Source of the DNA: Deltaproteobacteria bacterium
GTDB taxonomy: Bacteria > Desulfobacterota > Desulfobacteria > Desulfobacterales > Desulfatirhabdiaceae
Direction of reading: 5' to 3'
Length of the DNA stretch: 64,000 nt
NCBI GenBank assembly: GCA_016219185.1
Contig: JACRBZ010000072.1
Span: 1-64,000, forward strand
The position numbers were made by a program, and so were the translations under genes. Positions 51,328 to 60,378 of the stretch are shown one piece after another. A model generated the notes under the pieces. The model was given only the letters and a program-made list of their open reading frames with translations, did no database searches and was not told the DNA's origin. How positions within the stretch are numbered: position 1 is the stretch's first letter; the number at the start of each line of letters is the position of its first letter.

Positions 51328-51879
51328 TCACGATGGGCTATTGAGATCCTGAACGATTTTGATTCCGATATCCAAGGCCTTTCGGTTCATCTCCAGAAAG
51401 CTGGGGGGAATGCGGGTTTCCAGCACGCGAATGATGGATTCGGGCCTGACCAGGCCGGTGATGGCGATCACCGCTCCCAGCATGCAGATATTAAAGACAA
51501 TGGGCTTTCCAATGGCCTTCATCACCGCCTGATACATGCCAAGCTCGAGCTGCCGGGCATCCACCTTCAGCTCGGTCTTTACAAAGCGGGAGTCCGTGAT
51601 CAGCGTGCCGCCGGGCCGGATGATGGGATAGAACTTGTTGTAGGCCTCCTGGGTCAGGCAGACCAGGAAATTGGGCTGGGTGACCTTGGGAAAATAGATT
51701 TCCGAATCCGCGATGATGACATCCGTGCGGGTGGAGCCGCCTCTGGCCTCCGGTCCGTAGGACTGGGACTGTACGGCAATCAGGTTTTCAAACAGCACCG
51801 CGGCTTCGGCAAGGATAATGGCCGCGGTAATCACGCCCTGGCCCCCGGAGCCTGAAAAAACCATTCTGCATCTTTCCAT
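51328..51879 (-). CDS. korC: 2-oxoacid:ferredoxin oxidoreductase gamma subunit
   Basis: 183 residues. VFSGSGGQGVITAAIILAEAA, AVQSQSYGPEARGGSTRTDVIIAD and LVCLTQEAYNKFYPII are hallmarks of KorC/PorC-type gamma subunits that bind CoA. It completes the four-subunit D-A-B-C enzyme and lies 2 bp after korB. The operon order korDABC is usual for 2-oxoglutarate or related oxidoreductases. Confidence 0.93.
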   Translation of the reverse strand: MERCRMVFSGSGGQGVITAAIILAEAAVLFENLIAVQSQSYGPEARGGSTRTDVIIADSEIYFPKVTQPNFLVCLTQEAYNKFYPIIRPGGTLITDSRFVKTELKVDARQLELGMYQAVMKAIGKPIVFNICMLGAVIAITGLVRPESIIRVLETRIPPSFLEMNRKALDIGIKIVQDLNSPS

Positions 51880-51881
51880 GG

Positions 51882-52700
51882 TTAACGACCTTTCCTTATT
51901 GCCTCTTTCTGTGCGTGTTCGATGATTTTATTATATTCGCTGCAGTACTCCGGCAACTCCTTTCGAACAAAAATACCCCGCTCGATCAGCTCCGGATGCG
52001 CCTCTTTGGCTTTGGAGCCAATGGGCGTCGTCATATCCTTCATCCGTTTCATCATCTCAACGGCCCCGCCTTCCTTGTTCTTTCTGCCGAAATACGTGGG
52101 GCACTGGGACATGACCTCCACAACGGAAAAACCCTTGTGCAGGATGGCCTCCTGAAGAATGTCGGCAGTCTGCTGAACATGGTAGGTGGTGGTGCGGGCC
52201 ACAAAGGTGGCGCCGGCGGCCTTTGCCAGCTCCACGATATCAAAGCCCTGATCGATATTGCCATAGGGGGCGGTTGTGGCGGAGATGCCATATCCGGAAA
52301 GCGGAGAGTACTGGCCGCCGGTCATCCCGTAGATTCGGTTGTTCATCACAACGGCCGTCATGTCGATGTTGCGCCGGGCCGCGTGAATAAAATGGTTGCC
52401 GCCGATAGCCAGCGCATCCCCGTCACCCATGGGAACAATCAGGTGAAGCTCCGGCCGGCTCATCTTGACACCGGTGGCAAAGGCAAGTGCCCGTCCGTGA
52501 ACCGTGTGAAGGGTGTGAAAATCCACATATCCGGAGATACGGGACGAGCACCCGATGCCCGAGACCATGACGATGTCGTTCTTGTTGAGCCCCAGATTCT
52601 CGATGGCCCTCAGCATGGCGTTCAGCACCACGCCGTGCCCGCACCCCGGGCACCACATATGGGGAAAGAACCTTTCCCGGATGTAATCTTTGATCGCCAT
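51882..52700 (-). CDS. korB: 2-oxoacid:ferredoxin oxidoreductase beta (TPP-binding) subunit
   Basis: 272 residues. WCPGCGHGVVLNAMLRAI opens the TPP domain; MGDGDALAIGG and NNRIYGMTGGQYSPLS form the GDG...NN pyrophosphate/metal site. It decarboxylates the 2-oxoacid on thiamine diphosphate and passes electrons to ferredoxin. The start overlaps the korA stop (TAATG). Confidence 0.95.
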   Translation of the reverse strand: MAIKDYIRERFFPHMWCPGCGHGVVLNAMLRAIENLGLNKNDIVMVSGIGCSSRISGYVDFHTLHTVHGRALAFATGVKMSRPELHLIVPMGDGDALAIGGNHFIHAARRNIDMTAVVMNNRIYGMTGGQYSPLSGYGISATTAPYGNIDQGFDIVELAKAAGATFVARTTTYHVQQTADILQEAILHKGFSVVEVMSQCPTYFGRKNKEGGAVEMMKRMKDMTTPIGSKAKEAHPELIERGIFVRKELPEYCSEYNKIIEHAQKEAIRKGR

Positions 52701-53848
52701 TATATTCCCCTTCCCTGTATGAGCCGCAGAATATTTCGAATGTCCGTGGGATTTATAAAGACCCCGTCCATCCGGTTGGCCAGAAACACCCGTTCCGGGC
52801 GGTCCACGGCCAGTTTGACCTGCTCAAGCACCTGACCCATGTTCATTTCCACCACCACGATCGTCCGGGCGCGCCTGCATCTTTCCCGGACAATGTGATC
52901 GGGAAACGGCCACAGGGTCTGAAGCTCCAGAAGTCCCAGCCGCTCTCCGCGTTTTCTGCGGTTCTCCACCACGTGAAGGCTGGATCTGGCCGATGACCCG
53001 TAAGAAATAAGAATGCAGTCCGCATCCTCCAGGTAATACTCCCGGGTCCGGGCGATCTCGGCAGCATTGTTTTGAATCTTATCGATCAGATGCCGCATCA
53101 GCCCGTGAACCACCTGGGGATTATCCGAGGGAAAACCCCACATGTCATGCGCAAGTCCCGTCACGTTGTAGCGGTGAACCCCCCCGAAATCCGACATGGG
53201 CAGCCGGCCGTCCTCGCGGGGAAGGTAAGGGTGATAGTCCACCCCGCTCTTTACGGCCGTCCGAAGCCGCTCCACCAGCGCCAGTTCGCCTTTTTCCGGA
53301 ATCGCCACCCGCTCCCGCATGTGCCCCACGACTTCATCAAAGAGCAGAATGACCGGCGTGCGGTAGGTTTCGGCCAGATTAAAGGCATCCACGGTCATGG
53401 CAAATACATCCTGATGGTTGGATGCGGTCAGGGTGATGATGGCATGGTCCCCATGGGTCCCCCATCTGGCCTGATTCACATCCCCCTGACTGACATGGGT
53501 GGGAAGACCGGTGGACGGGCCCCCGCGCTGCACGTTTACGATCACCGAGGGGATCTCCGCCATGACGGCATAGCCCAGGGCTTCCTGCATCAGGGAAAAG
53601 CCGGGGCCGCTGGTTGCGGTCATGACCTTGTTGCCGGTAAGGGATGCGCCGATAATGGCGCAAATGGAGGCAATTTCATCTTCCATCTGAATGAATCTGC
53701 CGCCGATTCTCGGCAGCCGGGAGGATAGAATCTCGGCGATTTCCGTGGAAGGGGTAATGGGGTAGCCGGCAAAAAAATTCAGCCCCGCATAGAGGGCGGC
53801 TTCCACGCAAACCTCGTTGCCTTGAATAAATTTGATGGTCTTGCTCAT
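52700..53848 (-). CDS. korA: 2-oxoacid:ferredoxin oxidoreductase alpha subunit
   Basis: 382 residues. EAALYAGLNFFAGYPITPSTEIAE, ATSGPGFSLMQEALGYAVMAEIPSVIVNVQRGGPSTGLPT and VILLFDEVVGHMRE are typical of KorA. It binds the substrate side of the active site with KorB. The enzyme makes acyl-CoA, CO2 and reduced ferredoxin from a 2-oxoacid, or runs in reverse for CO2 fixation. Substrate specificity (2-oxoglutarate versus branched-chain) cannot be read with certainty. Confidence 0.93.
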   Translation of the reverse strand: MSKTIKFIQGNEVCVEAALYAGLNFFAGYPITPSTEIAEILSSRLPRIGGRFIQMEDEIASICAIIGASLTGNKVMTATSGPGFSLMQEALGYAVMAEIPSVIVNVQRGGPSTGLPTHVSQGDVNQARWGTHGDHAIITLTASNHQDVFAMTVDAFNLAETYRTPVILLFDEVVGHMRERVAIPEKGELALVERLRTAVKSGVDYHPYLPREDGRLPMSDFGGVHRYNVTGLAHDMWGFPSDNPQVVHGLMRHLIDKIQNNAAEIARTREYYLEDADCILISYGSSARSSLHVVENRRKRGERLGLLELQTLWPFPDHIVRERCRRARTIVVVEMNMGQVLEQVKLAVDRPERVFLANRMDGVFINPTDIRNILRLIQGRGI

Positions 53849-53857
53849 GTCTTCGCC

Positions 53858-54064
53858 CTATTCTTCAGTAAGAATTTCGATGGCCAGATCCGGACACCTG
53901 AGTTCGCAGAGTTTGCAGCAGATACAGTCCTCGGGGCGAGCCGCAACCGCCTTTTCCCGGTCATCCAGCTCCAGAACGCTTTTTGGGCAGAATTCCACGC
54001 AAATCCCGCATCCCTTGCACCAGTGGCGGTTAATGACGTGCTGTTTCAATTTGGGTTTTCCCAT
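53858..54064 (-). CDS. korD: 2-oxoacid:ferredoxin oxidoreductase delta (ferredoxin) subunit
   Basis: 68 residues with two 4Fe-4S motifs, CKGCGICVEFCPKSV and CICCKLCELRCPD. It is the electron-carrying subunit and the first gene of the kor operon, 9 bp before korA. Confidence 0.93.
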   Translation of the reverse strand: MGKPKLKQHVINRHWCKGCGICVEFCPKSVLELDDREKAVAARPEDCICCKLCELRCPDLAIEILTEE

Positions 54065-54194
54065 TCATTCATCCTTTGCCATGACGAATATGAATCCGCG
54101 CTCCCCGTCTTCGATATAGGGGGGAGGCCGATCCGTTTTTTATCTGATTTCACCCATGCGTAATGCGATCAAAGCCATTTTTAATATATTATTA

Positions 54195-54223
54195 AGATTA
54201 GTAATATTTGCCAATGAAGTCAA
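54195..54223 (-). promoter_or_regulatory. Weak promoter candidate for the kor operon
   Basis: On the minus strand TTGACT (54218-54223) and TAATCT (54195-54200) are separated by 17 bp, about 130 bp upstream of korD in an AT-rich stretch. The -10 match is poor, so this is only a suggestion. Confidence 0.3.
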
Positions 54224-54363
54224 TAAAAAGGAGATTCCCGGTCGTTGATTTTGCCGTTGACCTCCATGGCCGCCTCAGGGTACAAGGCAGTAAAAAAAAC
54301 AGCAACTATCGAATATCGCCGGGGTGAAGCATCCAGCGGTATCCGGCAACCCGGCAGGTGATT

Positions 54364-56436
54364 ATGTTGAATCGCATGATGAAAATGACCCTTGCCTACG
54401 GCGTGATCCTGGCAGCGGTCTATGGCTTCTGGTATGCCGTCGGCCATCCGCGCCTGGTAAAGGAACCGGCCCTGAGCATTGATCATAAATTACAGAGTGT
54501 GTCCTACGCCCCGTTTGAAAAAGATCAGTCGCCGCTGGACATCGGCCTGAAGGGGCTGACCATTTCAGACCGTCGGATTGACGCGGACCTGGCCATTCTC
54601 TCACGCCGGTTTGACGGTATCCGTACCTATTCCGTTGCCGGATTGGAAGCTGTACCGGCCTTTGCCGAAAAATACGGATTGAAGGTCTTGCTGGGCGCAT
54701 GGGTCAGCGGCGATCCCGTTCTCACTCAGAAGGAATTGACAAAAGTCATTGAACTCGCCAGACGCCACCCGTCCAGCGTGCGGGGGATCGTGGTGGGAAA
54801 CGAAGCCCTGCTGCGCCGTGAAGTTACCGGTCCCCAGCTTGTCGAATATATCCGCCAGGTCAAATCCGCCCTGCCCGATATGCCGGTCACCTATGCCGAT
54901 GTCTGGGAATTCTGGCTCAAACACCCGGAGGTGGCGCCGGCCACCGATTTTGTGATGATCCACATTCTGCCCTACTGGGAAGATGATCCGGTTTGCATCG
55001 ATCAGGCCATGGCCCATGTCCGGAAAATCCGGGAAGAGCTTGCCCGAAAAATTCCGGGCAGGGAAATTGTCATCGGAGAAACCGGATGGCCTTCGGAAGG
55101 ACGCATGCGGGAAGGCGCGCTTCCCAGCCGCGAAAACCAGGCGCGTTTCATGCGCGGCTTCGTTAGCCTGGCAGAGCAGGAACAATGGCAGTACAACCTG
55201 ATCGAGGCGTTTGACCAGCCGTGGAAACGGGCCAAGGAAGGCGCCGTGGGAGGGTATTGGGGACTCTACGACAAGGACCGGGCTGATAAAACGGTGTTTT
55301 CCGGACCGGTTTCGAATTTTCCGAACTGGCCGGTATGGTTCTGTCTGTCCGCCGGCATCATCCTGCTCACCTTGTTTATCACGGGCCGCCATTCCGGTAT
55401 GAGCGGGTTTCAATGGCTGCAATTTTCAGGGGTTGCGGCTGCAGGCGCTGTTTTAATCGTGATGCAGGGCCATCAGTTTTCGATCATTTCACGAAACGGC
55501 TGGGAATACCTCTGGGCCGTCATGGTTCTCGGGCAGGCAGCCATCGTCTATTTTATGGCGCTTTCCGCCATTGCCTTCGAAACCCTGCCCCAATATCTCA
55601 GTCTGAAGGCTTCCATGGATTTGCTGCGGAACCCGTCCAGCCCCGTGATCGATGACATCAGTTTGAAGGCATCGGACCGCTGGCGGTTCCCACCTTCATT
55701 TATCCTTCGCCATCTGCCGTCGGTGATTTCCATCAATCGTCTGGCCGTTGTCACATTTGCCTTGATTGCGGTGATCGGCCTGTTCTTTGATGCCCGCTAT
55801 CGCAGCTTCAACAATTGCGGGTTTATTATTCCCGCCCTGGGCTATGCCTGGTTCTCACGCAAAGATGGCCGACCGGCTCAAGCGGGTGGGCTCGAACGGT
55901 TCAGCGCTTTAATGCTGGTCATTGCGGGCCTGGGGGTTTTTATCAAAGAAACGCCACTGAACTGGCAGGCCGATGTGTGGGTGGGCATCTGCATGCTGCT
56001 GGCGTATCCGCTTTGGCGGCAAGGAAGAACTGGCTCGCTTCGCCCCCTGCTTTTCGATGGCATGCTGCTGGTTGCGGTGTATGCGGCCTTTGCGGTCATG
56101 CGCTATGTCATTCTAGATTCGAACATGGTCATGAACCTGTGCGCGGAAAAACCAGCAGGGGTCTATTGTCTGATCCGAACCATACTGGGAAAGCTGATGT
56201 ACCATCAGGTATTTGGCCTGACGAGCCTGGTCCTTGCAGGGCTTGCAATCTGGCGGAACACCGTGTGGCTGTGTATCCTTGCGATGATCGCAAGCCTTAG
56301 CAGCTTTGCGTTCTATAATGTCAGCATGGGCGCCATTGCCTTTATTCTTACCGGACTCACGCTGGCGCATAAAAGGCTCGTACCGTTCCCGATTCACAGC
56401 CGGTCCGGAGTTAAAGAACGCATGAGAACCGATTAA
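54364..56436 (+). CDS. GH17-domain membrane protein (beta-glucan synthase/transferase-like)
   Basis: About 690 residues from ATG 54364. One N-terminal membrane helix, then a glycoside hydrolase 17 domain (~45-310) with VVGNEALLRREV (acid/base Glu) and IGETGWPSEG (nucleophile Glu), then about nine membrane helices (~325-680). The layout matches the NdvC-type proteins that make beta-1,6 branches on cyclic glucans in rhizobia, or related exopolysaccharide enzymes. It would act on glucan at the outer face of the inner membrane. No glycosyltransferase gene is adjacent. Convergent with the CoA synthetase, with a shared terminator. Confidence 0.8.
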   Translation: MLNRMMKMTLAYGVILAAVYGFWYAVGHPRLVKEPALSIDHKLQSVSYAPFEKDQSPLDIGLKGLTISDRRIDADLAILSRRFDGIRTYSVAGLEAVPAFAEKYGLKVLLGAWVSGDPVLTQKELTKVIELARRHPSSVRGIVVGNEALLRREVTGPQLVEYIRQVKSALPDMPVTYADVWEFWLKHPEVAPATDFVMIHILPYWEDDPVCIDQAMAHVRKIREELARKIPGREIVIGETGWPSEGRMREGALPSRENQARFMRGFVSLAEQEQWQYNLIEAFDQPWKRAKEGAVGGYWGLYDKDRADKTVFSGPVSNFPNWPVWFCLSAGIILLTLFITGRHSGMSGFQWLQFSGVAAAGAVLIVMQGHQFSIISRNGWEYLWAVMVLGQAAIVYFMALSAIAFETLPQYLSLKASMDLLRNPSSPVIDDISLKASDRWRFPPSFILRHLPSVISINRLAVVTFALIAVIGLFFDARYRSFNNCGFIIPALGYAWFSRKDGRPAQAGGLERFSALMLVIAGLGVFIKETPLNWQADVWVGICMLLAYPLWRQGRTGSLRPLLFDGMLLVAVYAAFAVMRYVILDSNMVMNLCAEKPAGVYCLIRTILGKLMYHQVFGLTSLVLAGLAIWRNTVWLCILAMIASLSSFAFYNVSMGAIAFILTGLTLAHKRLVPFPIHSRSGVKERMRTD

Positions 56437-56439
56437 AAA

Positions 56440-56474
56440 AAATCCGCCGGCATAAAAAACATACCGGCGGATTT
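56440..56474. terminator. Bidirectional terminator between converging genes
   Basis: An 11-bp perfect stem (AAATCCGCCGG / CCGGCGGATTT) with a 13-nt loop, flanked by A-runs on one side and T-bases on the other. It lies between the GH17 protein gene and the CoA synthetase gene and can end both transcripts. Confidence 0.85.
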
Positions 56475-56533
56475 GAGGTTCTTACCCTGCCCGGTTCACA
56501 TGAGTATGGGGGCAGGGGGCATGCCTTGAAAGG

Positions 56534-58438
56534 TTATTTTCTGGCTTTTGCATAACCAATGGATGTCAACGCCACCGCCATTTCATCCAGGGTCGCCGGA
56601 TCATCAATGGTTGCCGGCAGTTTGAACTCTTTGTTGTCCGCAATCTTCTGAATGGTGCCTCTCAGAATCTTCCCGGAACGGGTCTTGGGAAGCCGTTTTA
56701 CCACCGTGGCGGTCTTAAACGATGCCACCGGCCCGATGCGGTCCCTGACCATCTGAACGACTTCCTTGACAATATCCTTATGATCACGGGTCACGCCGGC
56801 GTTCAAGACAAGAAATCCGATGGGAACCTGACCTTTCAAGCTGTCCTCCACACCCAGAACCGCGCATTCGGCCACCTGGGGATGATCCGCGAGAATTTCT
56901 TCCATGGCGCCCGTGGAAAGTCTGTGCCCGGCGACATTGATGATGTCATCGGTTCGGGACATGACATAGATATAACCGTTTTCATCCATATATCCGGCGT
57001 CCGCAGTCTTATAATATCCGGGGAATTCATCGAGATAAGATTTCACAAATCCGTCATCATTGTTCCACAGCGTGGGCAGGCTTCCGGGCGGAAGCGGAAG
57101 CTTAACCACAAGCGCTCCGATATCTCCGGCTTTTACCTGCTCATTTTCCGGATTCACCACCTGAACATCCCATCCCGGAACCGCTTTGGTGGGCGAGCCA
57201 TAGACAACCGGATAGTGATGCAGCCCCATGCAGTTAGCGGCAATGGCCCATCCGGTTTCCGTCTGCCACCAGTGGTCAATGACCGGAACCTTGATGTTGT
57301 TTTCCGCCCATTTCAGGGTATCGGGATCGGATCTTTCTCCTGCCAGGAAAAGCGTGGCAAATTTGGATATGTCATAATTCTTCAGCAATTTTCCTTCCGG
57401 ATCTTCTCTTTTAATGGCCCGGAAGGCCGTGGGCGCGGTAAAAAGAGCCTTGACCTTGTGCTGGGAAATCACGCGCCAGAACGCGCCGGCATCCGGGGTC
57501 CCGACGGGTTTGCCTTCATAAAATATGGTGGTGCAGCCCTTTAATAGCGGCCCGTAAACGATATAGGAATGCCCCACGACCCAGCCCACGTCCGAGGCCG
57601 CCCACCACACGTCTCCGGCATCCACGTTGTAGACCGCCTTCATGGTCCATTTGAGTGCCACCATATGGCCGCCGTTGTCGCGGACAACGCCTTTGGGAAC
57701 TCCGGTGGTGCCGGAAGTGTAAAGAACATACAGGGGATCGGTGGCGGCAACCGGCACGCAGTCATGCGGCTTGACGCCCTTGATGGCGGTCGCCCAGTCA
57801 ATGTCGCGGCCGGCAATCAGCGTTGCGGTTTCCATGGGGCGCTGAAAGATGATGCAGGTCTCGGGTTTTGAGGCGGCCATTTCAATGGCGCCGTCCAGCA
57901 GGGCTTTATAGGGGATCACTCTTTTGATTTCAATGCCGCAGGATGCCGAAACAATCACCCTGGGTTTGGCATCGTTGATACGGGTTGCCAGTTCGTTTGC
58001 CGCAAACCCGCCGAAAACCACGGAATGGACGGCTCCCAGCCTTGCGCAGGCCAGCATGGCAATGGCTGCTTCCGCGATCATGGGCATATAGATCAGGACC
58101 CGGTCTCCTTTTACAACCCCGCGTGCTGCCAGGGCACCGGCGAATATCGCAACTTCATCCCTGAGCTGCGCATAAGTATATTTTTTGATGGTGTCTGTGA
58201 CGGGGCTGTCGAAAATCAGGGCAGTCTGATCGGCCCTGCCATTTTCGACATGATAGTCCAGCGCATTGTAACAGGTATTGACGATCCCGCCCGTAAACCA
58301 GCGGTAAAACGGCTTTTTCGAGTCATCCAGCACTTTGTCCCATTTCTTGTACCAGAACAGATCTTCGGCTGCTTTTGCCCAGAATACATCCGGGGATTTG
58401 ATGGAGGATTCAAATGCTTCGACATAGGGGTTACTCAT
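56534..58438 (-). CDS. prpE: Propionyl-/acetyl-CoA synthetase (AMP-forming)
   Basis: 634 residues. YTSGTTGVPKGVVRDNGGH (AMP-binding P-loop), ASDVGWVVGHSYIVYGPLL, HWWQTETGW and KTADAGYMDENGYIYVMSRTDDIIN match acyl-CoA synthetases; KTRSGKILR holds the catalytic/acetylation Lys near the end. GWVVGHSY and the overall sequence favour PrpE (propionate) over Acs. It activates a short-chain acid to its CoA ester. AGGAGTATGAACC precedes the ATG. It follows the OFA transporter after 85 bp in the same direction, so uptake and activation are likely co-expressed from the sigma54 promoter. Confidence 0.92.
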   Translation of the reverse strand: MSNPYVEAFESSIKSPDVFWAKAAEDLFWYKKWDKVLDDSKKPFYRWFTGGIVNTCYNALDYHVENGRADQTALIFDSPVTDTIKKYTYAQLRDEVAIFAGALAARGVVKGDRVLIYMPMIAEAAIAMLACARLGAVHSVVFGGFAANELATRINDAKPRVIVSASCGIEIKRVIPYKALLDGAIEMAASKPETCIIFQRPMETATLIAGRDIDWATAIKGVKPHDCVPVAATDPLYVLYTSGTTGVPKGVVRDNGGHMVALKWTMKAVYNVDAGDVWWAASDVGWVVGHSYIVYGPLLKGCTTIFYEGKPVGTPDAGAFWRVISQHKVKALFTAPTAFRAIKREDPEGKLLKNYDISKFATLFLAGERSDPDTLKWAENNIKVPVIDHWWQTETGWAIAANCMGLHHYPVVYGSPTKAVPGWDVQVVNPENEQVKAGDIGALVVKLPLPPGSLPTLWNNDDGFVKSYLDEFPGYYKTADAGYMDENGYIYVMSRTDDIINVAGHRLSTGAMEEILADHPQVAECAVLGVEDSLKGQVPIGFLVLNAGVTRDHKDIVKEVVQMVRDRIGPVASFKTATVVKRLPKTRSGKILRGTIQKIADNKEFKLPATIDDPATLDEMAVALTSIGYAKARK

Positions 58439-58523
58439 GGTTCATACTCCTTTCTGATAAGGTATATAGGTTAATAAAAACATTGTGATGGCAGTTTTCG
58501 ACATATTATTCATAAATGATGCA

Positions 58524-60053
58524 TCAGCTTTTTGCAGTTTCTTGAATTTCCGCCCAAAGCGGCCGCTTGGTCATGAATGCCAGAATGACGCCGACGACCA
58601 GAAGTGCACCTGAAATATAAAATGCATAGTTGAGGCTTCCGGTAAGGTCCTTGATGGTGCCTCCCAGTCTGGCCATGAAAAAGCCAAGGCCCCAGCCCAT
58701 GAATACCAGTCCATAATTAAAACCTAGATTTTTTGGGCCATAAAAATCGCCGACGAATGACGGCATCAGTGAAAGCCCGCCGCCGTATTGCCAGTAGGCA
58801 ACGCCGACAGCCAGAAACAGAAGGAAGATATTCTCGGATCCGATGATGTAGGGAAGGGTAAACAGGCACAGGGCGGACAGTCCGCAGTTCAGACAATAGG
58901 CGTTCAGTCGTCCGATCTTATCCGAATAAAATCCGGTTCCCACACGGCCCGCGGCATTGACCAGTCCCCCGAAAGAAACCAGCAGCCAGGCATTGGCGGC
59001 AAAGAAGGGAATCTTGGCGCCTGTTTTGCTCAGGAGCCCTGCGGCATTGGCAATGATCAGAAGGCCGGACTGGGTGGTCAGGATGAACATGAACACCAGC
59101 GCATAAAACTGCCAGGTTTTGATCATCTCGCCGGCTTCCCAGTTATGTTTGGTCGAGGCGGCCAGTTGTTTGGCGGTTTGCGCAACCCTGGGCGGGGCAG
59201 GTACATAACCCGGACCGGGAATCTTAATGAGCTGGCCGGCAACGATCACCACGGTGGCAAAGGCAATCCCGAGAATTACAAAGCTCTGGGTGATGCCGAA
59301 ATCGGTGATCAGGTATTTTGCCAGGGGACCGATATAAAGCGCTGCGCCGCCGTATCCGCCAACCACCAGGCCTGCGATGAGCCCGCGGCGATGGGGACCG
59401 AACCATTTAAGCGCGGCCGGGGTCGGCGCGGCATATCCGATTCCCATGCCGATGCCGCCGAAAATACCGAATCCGATAACCAGGCCCGTATAGCTTTTCA
59501 TCATGCCGGCGATGATACACCCAACGGCCAGAAACAGTCCGCCCACGGTGGCTCCGAATTTAGGGCTGATTCGATCCTGAATTCTTCCTCCGGGGATCAT
59601 CAGGACCGCGAACATAATCACGCAGAGCGAAAAAGGCGTGGCCGTCTCCGCATTGTTCAGGTAAATCCAGCCGACATTTTTACCTGTCATCGGCTCTCCG
59701 GCTTTTGTGATAATATCGCCGGCTCTGAGATCGCCCTTAACGCCACTCAGCAGTTCATAGCCTTCTTTTGGATTTGTTCCGAATTTAACTTTCAGTGCTT
59801 CGGCTCGGGGAACAGCCTCTTTTGCCTTTACCACCATGTTTCCAGGTAGCATTTTATCTGCTTCTGTCGCCTTGGCGGCGGCAATTACCGCTGTTTTGCT
59901 CACAACATCTCCGGTGGCCAGCGTGACCTCGCTGACCAGGGCCGCGCCCCACATGCTCCAGGCATAGAGTATTCCCAGGCAGAGATTGATGGCTGTGCCT
60001 GCAAAGGTTGTTATCCAGGCCTGCGCAGGTTCCTTTTCATAAGCATCCGACAT
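58524..60053 (-). CDS. OFA-family MFS transporter with a ~90-residue inserted loop
   Basis: 509 residues, twelve MFS helices. AGTAINLCLGILYAWSMWG and GFGIFGGIGMGIGYAAPTPAALKWFGPHRRGLIAGLVVGGYGGAA identify the oxalate/formate antiporter family. Between helices 1 and 2 (residues ~44-132) lies an extra domain on the outer side. It contains GTNPKEGYELLSGVKGDLRA and then GDIITKAGEPMTGKNV, which looks like the end of a PDZ-type fold. Family members in anaerobes carry oxalate, lactate, formate or short-chain acids. Here the downstream acyl-CoA synthetase suggests propionate or acetate. AAAGGAGATGAG precedes the ATG. Confidence 0.88.
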   Translation of the reverse strand: MSDAYEKEPAQAWITTFAGTAINLCLGILYAWSMWGAALVSEVTLATGDVVSKTAVIAAAKATEADKMLPGNMVVKAKEAVPRAEALKVKFGTNPKEGYELLSGVKGDLRAGDIITKAGEPMTGKNVGWIYLNNAETATPFSLCVIMFAVLMIPGGRIQDRISPKFGATVGGLFLAVGCIIAGMMKSYTGLVIGFGIFGGIGMGIGYAAPTPAALKWFGPHRRGLIAGLVVGGYGGAALYIGPLAKYLITDFGITQSFVILGIAFATVVIVAGQLIKIPGPGYVPAPPRVAQTAKQLAASTKHNWEAGEMIKTWQFYALVFMFILTTQSGLLIIANAAGLLSKTGAKIPFFAANAWLLVSFGGLVNAAGRVGTGFYSDKIGRLNAYCLNCGLSALCLFTLPYIIGSENIFLLFLAVGVAYWQYGGGLSLMPSFVGDFYGPKNLGFNYGLVFMGWGLGFFMARLGGTIKDLTGSLNYAFYISGALLVVGVILAFMTKRPLWAEIQETAKS

Positions 60054-60179
60054 GTCTCATCTCCTTTCATTAAGAGTTCCGTTATGCGTTAATCACTGAA
60101 AAAAATGTTTACATAACCCACTTTGCTTCTCATAAACGCATTCGCTAAACTGTTCGCTGAAACGTTTTGGCAAATCCAG

Positions 60180-60195
60180 AGCAACATGCGTGCCA
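60180..60195 (-). promoter_or_regulatory. Sigma54 (-24/-12) promoter for the OFA transporter
   Basis: On the minus strand TGGCACGCATGTTGCT fits the RpoN consensus TGGCAC(G)-N4-TTGC(A/T) exactly. The GG is at 60193-60194 and the GC at 60181-60182. It faces the OFA gene, with an untranslated leader of ~115 bases. The adjacent NtrC-type activator has the GAFTGA loop needed for sigma54. Confidence 0.88.
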
Positions 60196-60283
60196 GGGCC
60201 GGTCTAAACGCGGTATCTCACTCAATTGATGACAAATATAAATAATTTTGAAGATAAAGTAATGACTGAATATAAATAATTTT

Positions 60284-60301
60284 TAGGACATAATTGTCCC
60301 A
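60284..60301. promoter_or_regulatory. Upstream activator site, copy 1
   Basis: On the minus strand TGGGACAATTATGTCCTA, holding a perfect GGACA-TAAT-TGTCC palindrome. It lies ~90 bp upstream of the -24 box. It matches copy 2 at 14 of 18 positions. Confidence 0.65.
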
Positions 60302-60352
60302 TTGTTGGGGAATTTAATGAGAAAATTATTTAATGCAGGATAGTTACACACA

Positions 60353-60370
60353 TGGGGCAATAATGACCCA
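60353..60370. promoter_or_regulatory. Upstream activator site, copy 2
   Basis: TGGGGCAATAATGACCCA, part of a 20-bp imperfect palindrome (60352-60371). It is ~160 bp upstream of the sigma54 -24 box and just after the activator gene stop. With copy 1 it gives the consensus TGGGRCAATWATGWCCYA, most likely bound by that activator. Confidence 0.65.
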
Positions 60371-60378
60371 TAAAATGA

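Noticed and set aside
58788-59849. 353-codon frame opposite the OFA transporter
   Set aside because: Its residue make-up (Gly/Gln/His-rich, no hydrophobic core) is that of an antisense shadow of a membrane-protein gene, and the transporter has clear family motifs.
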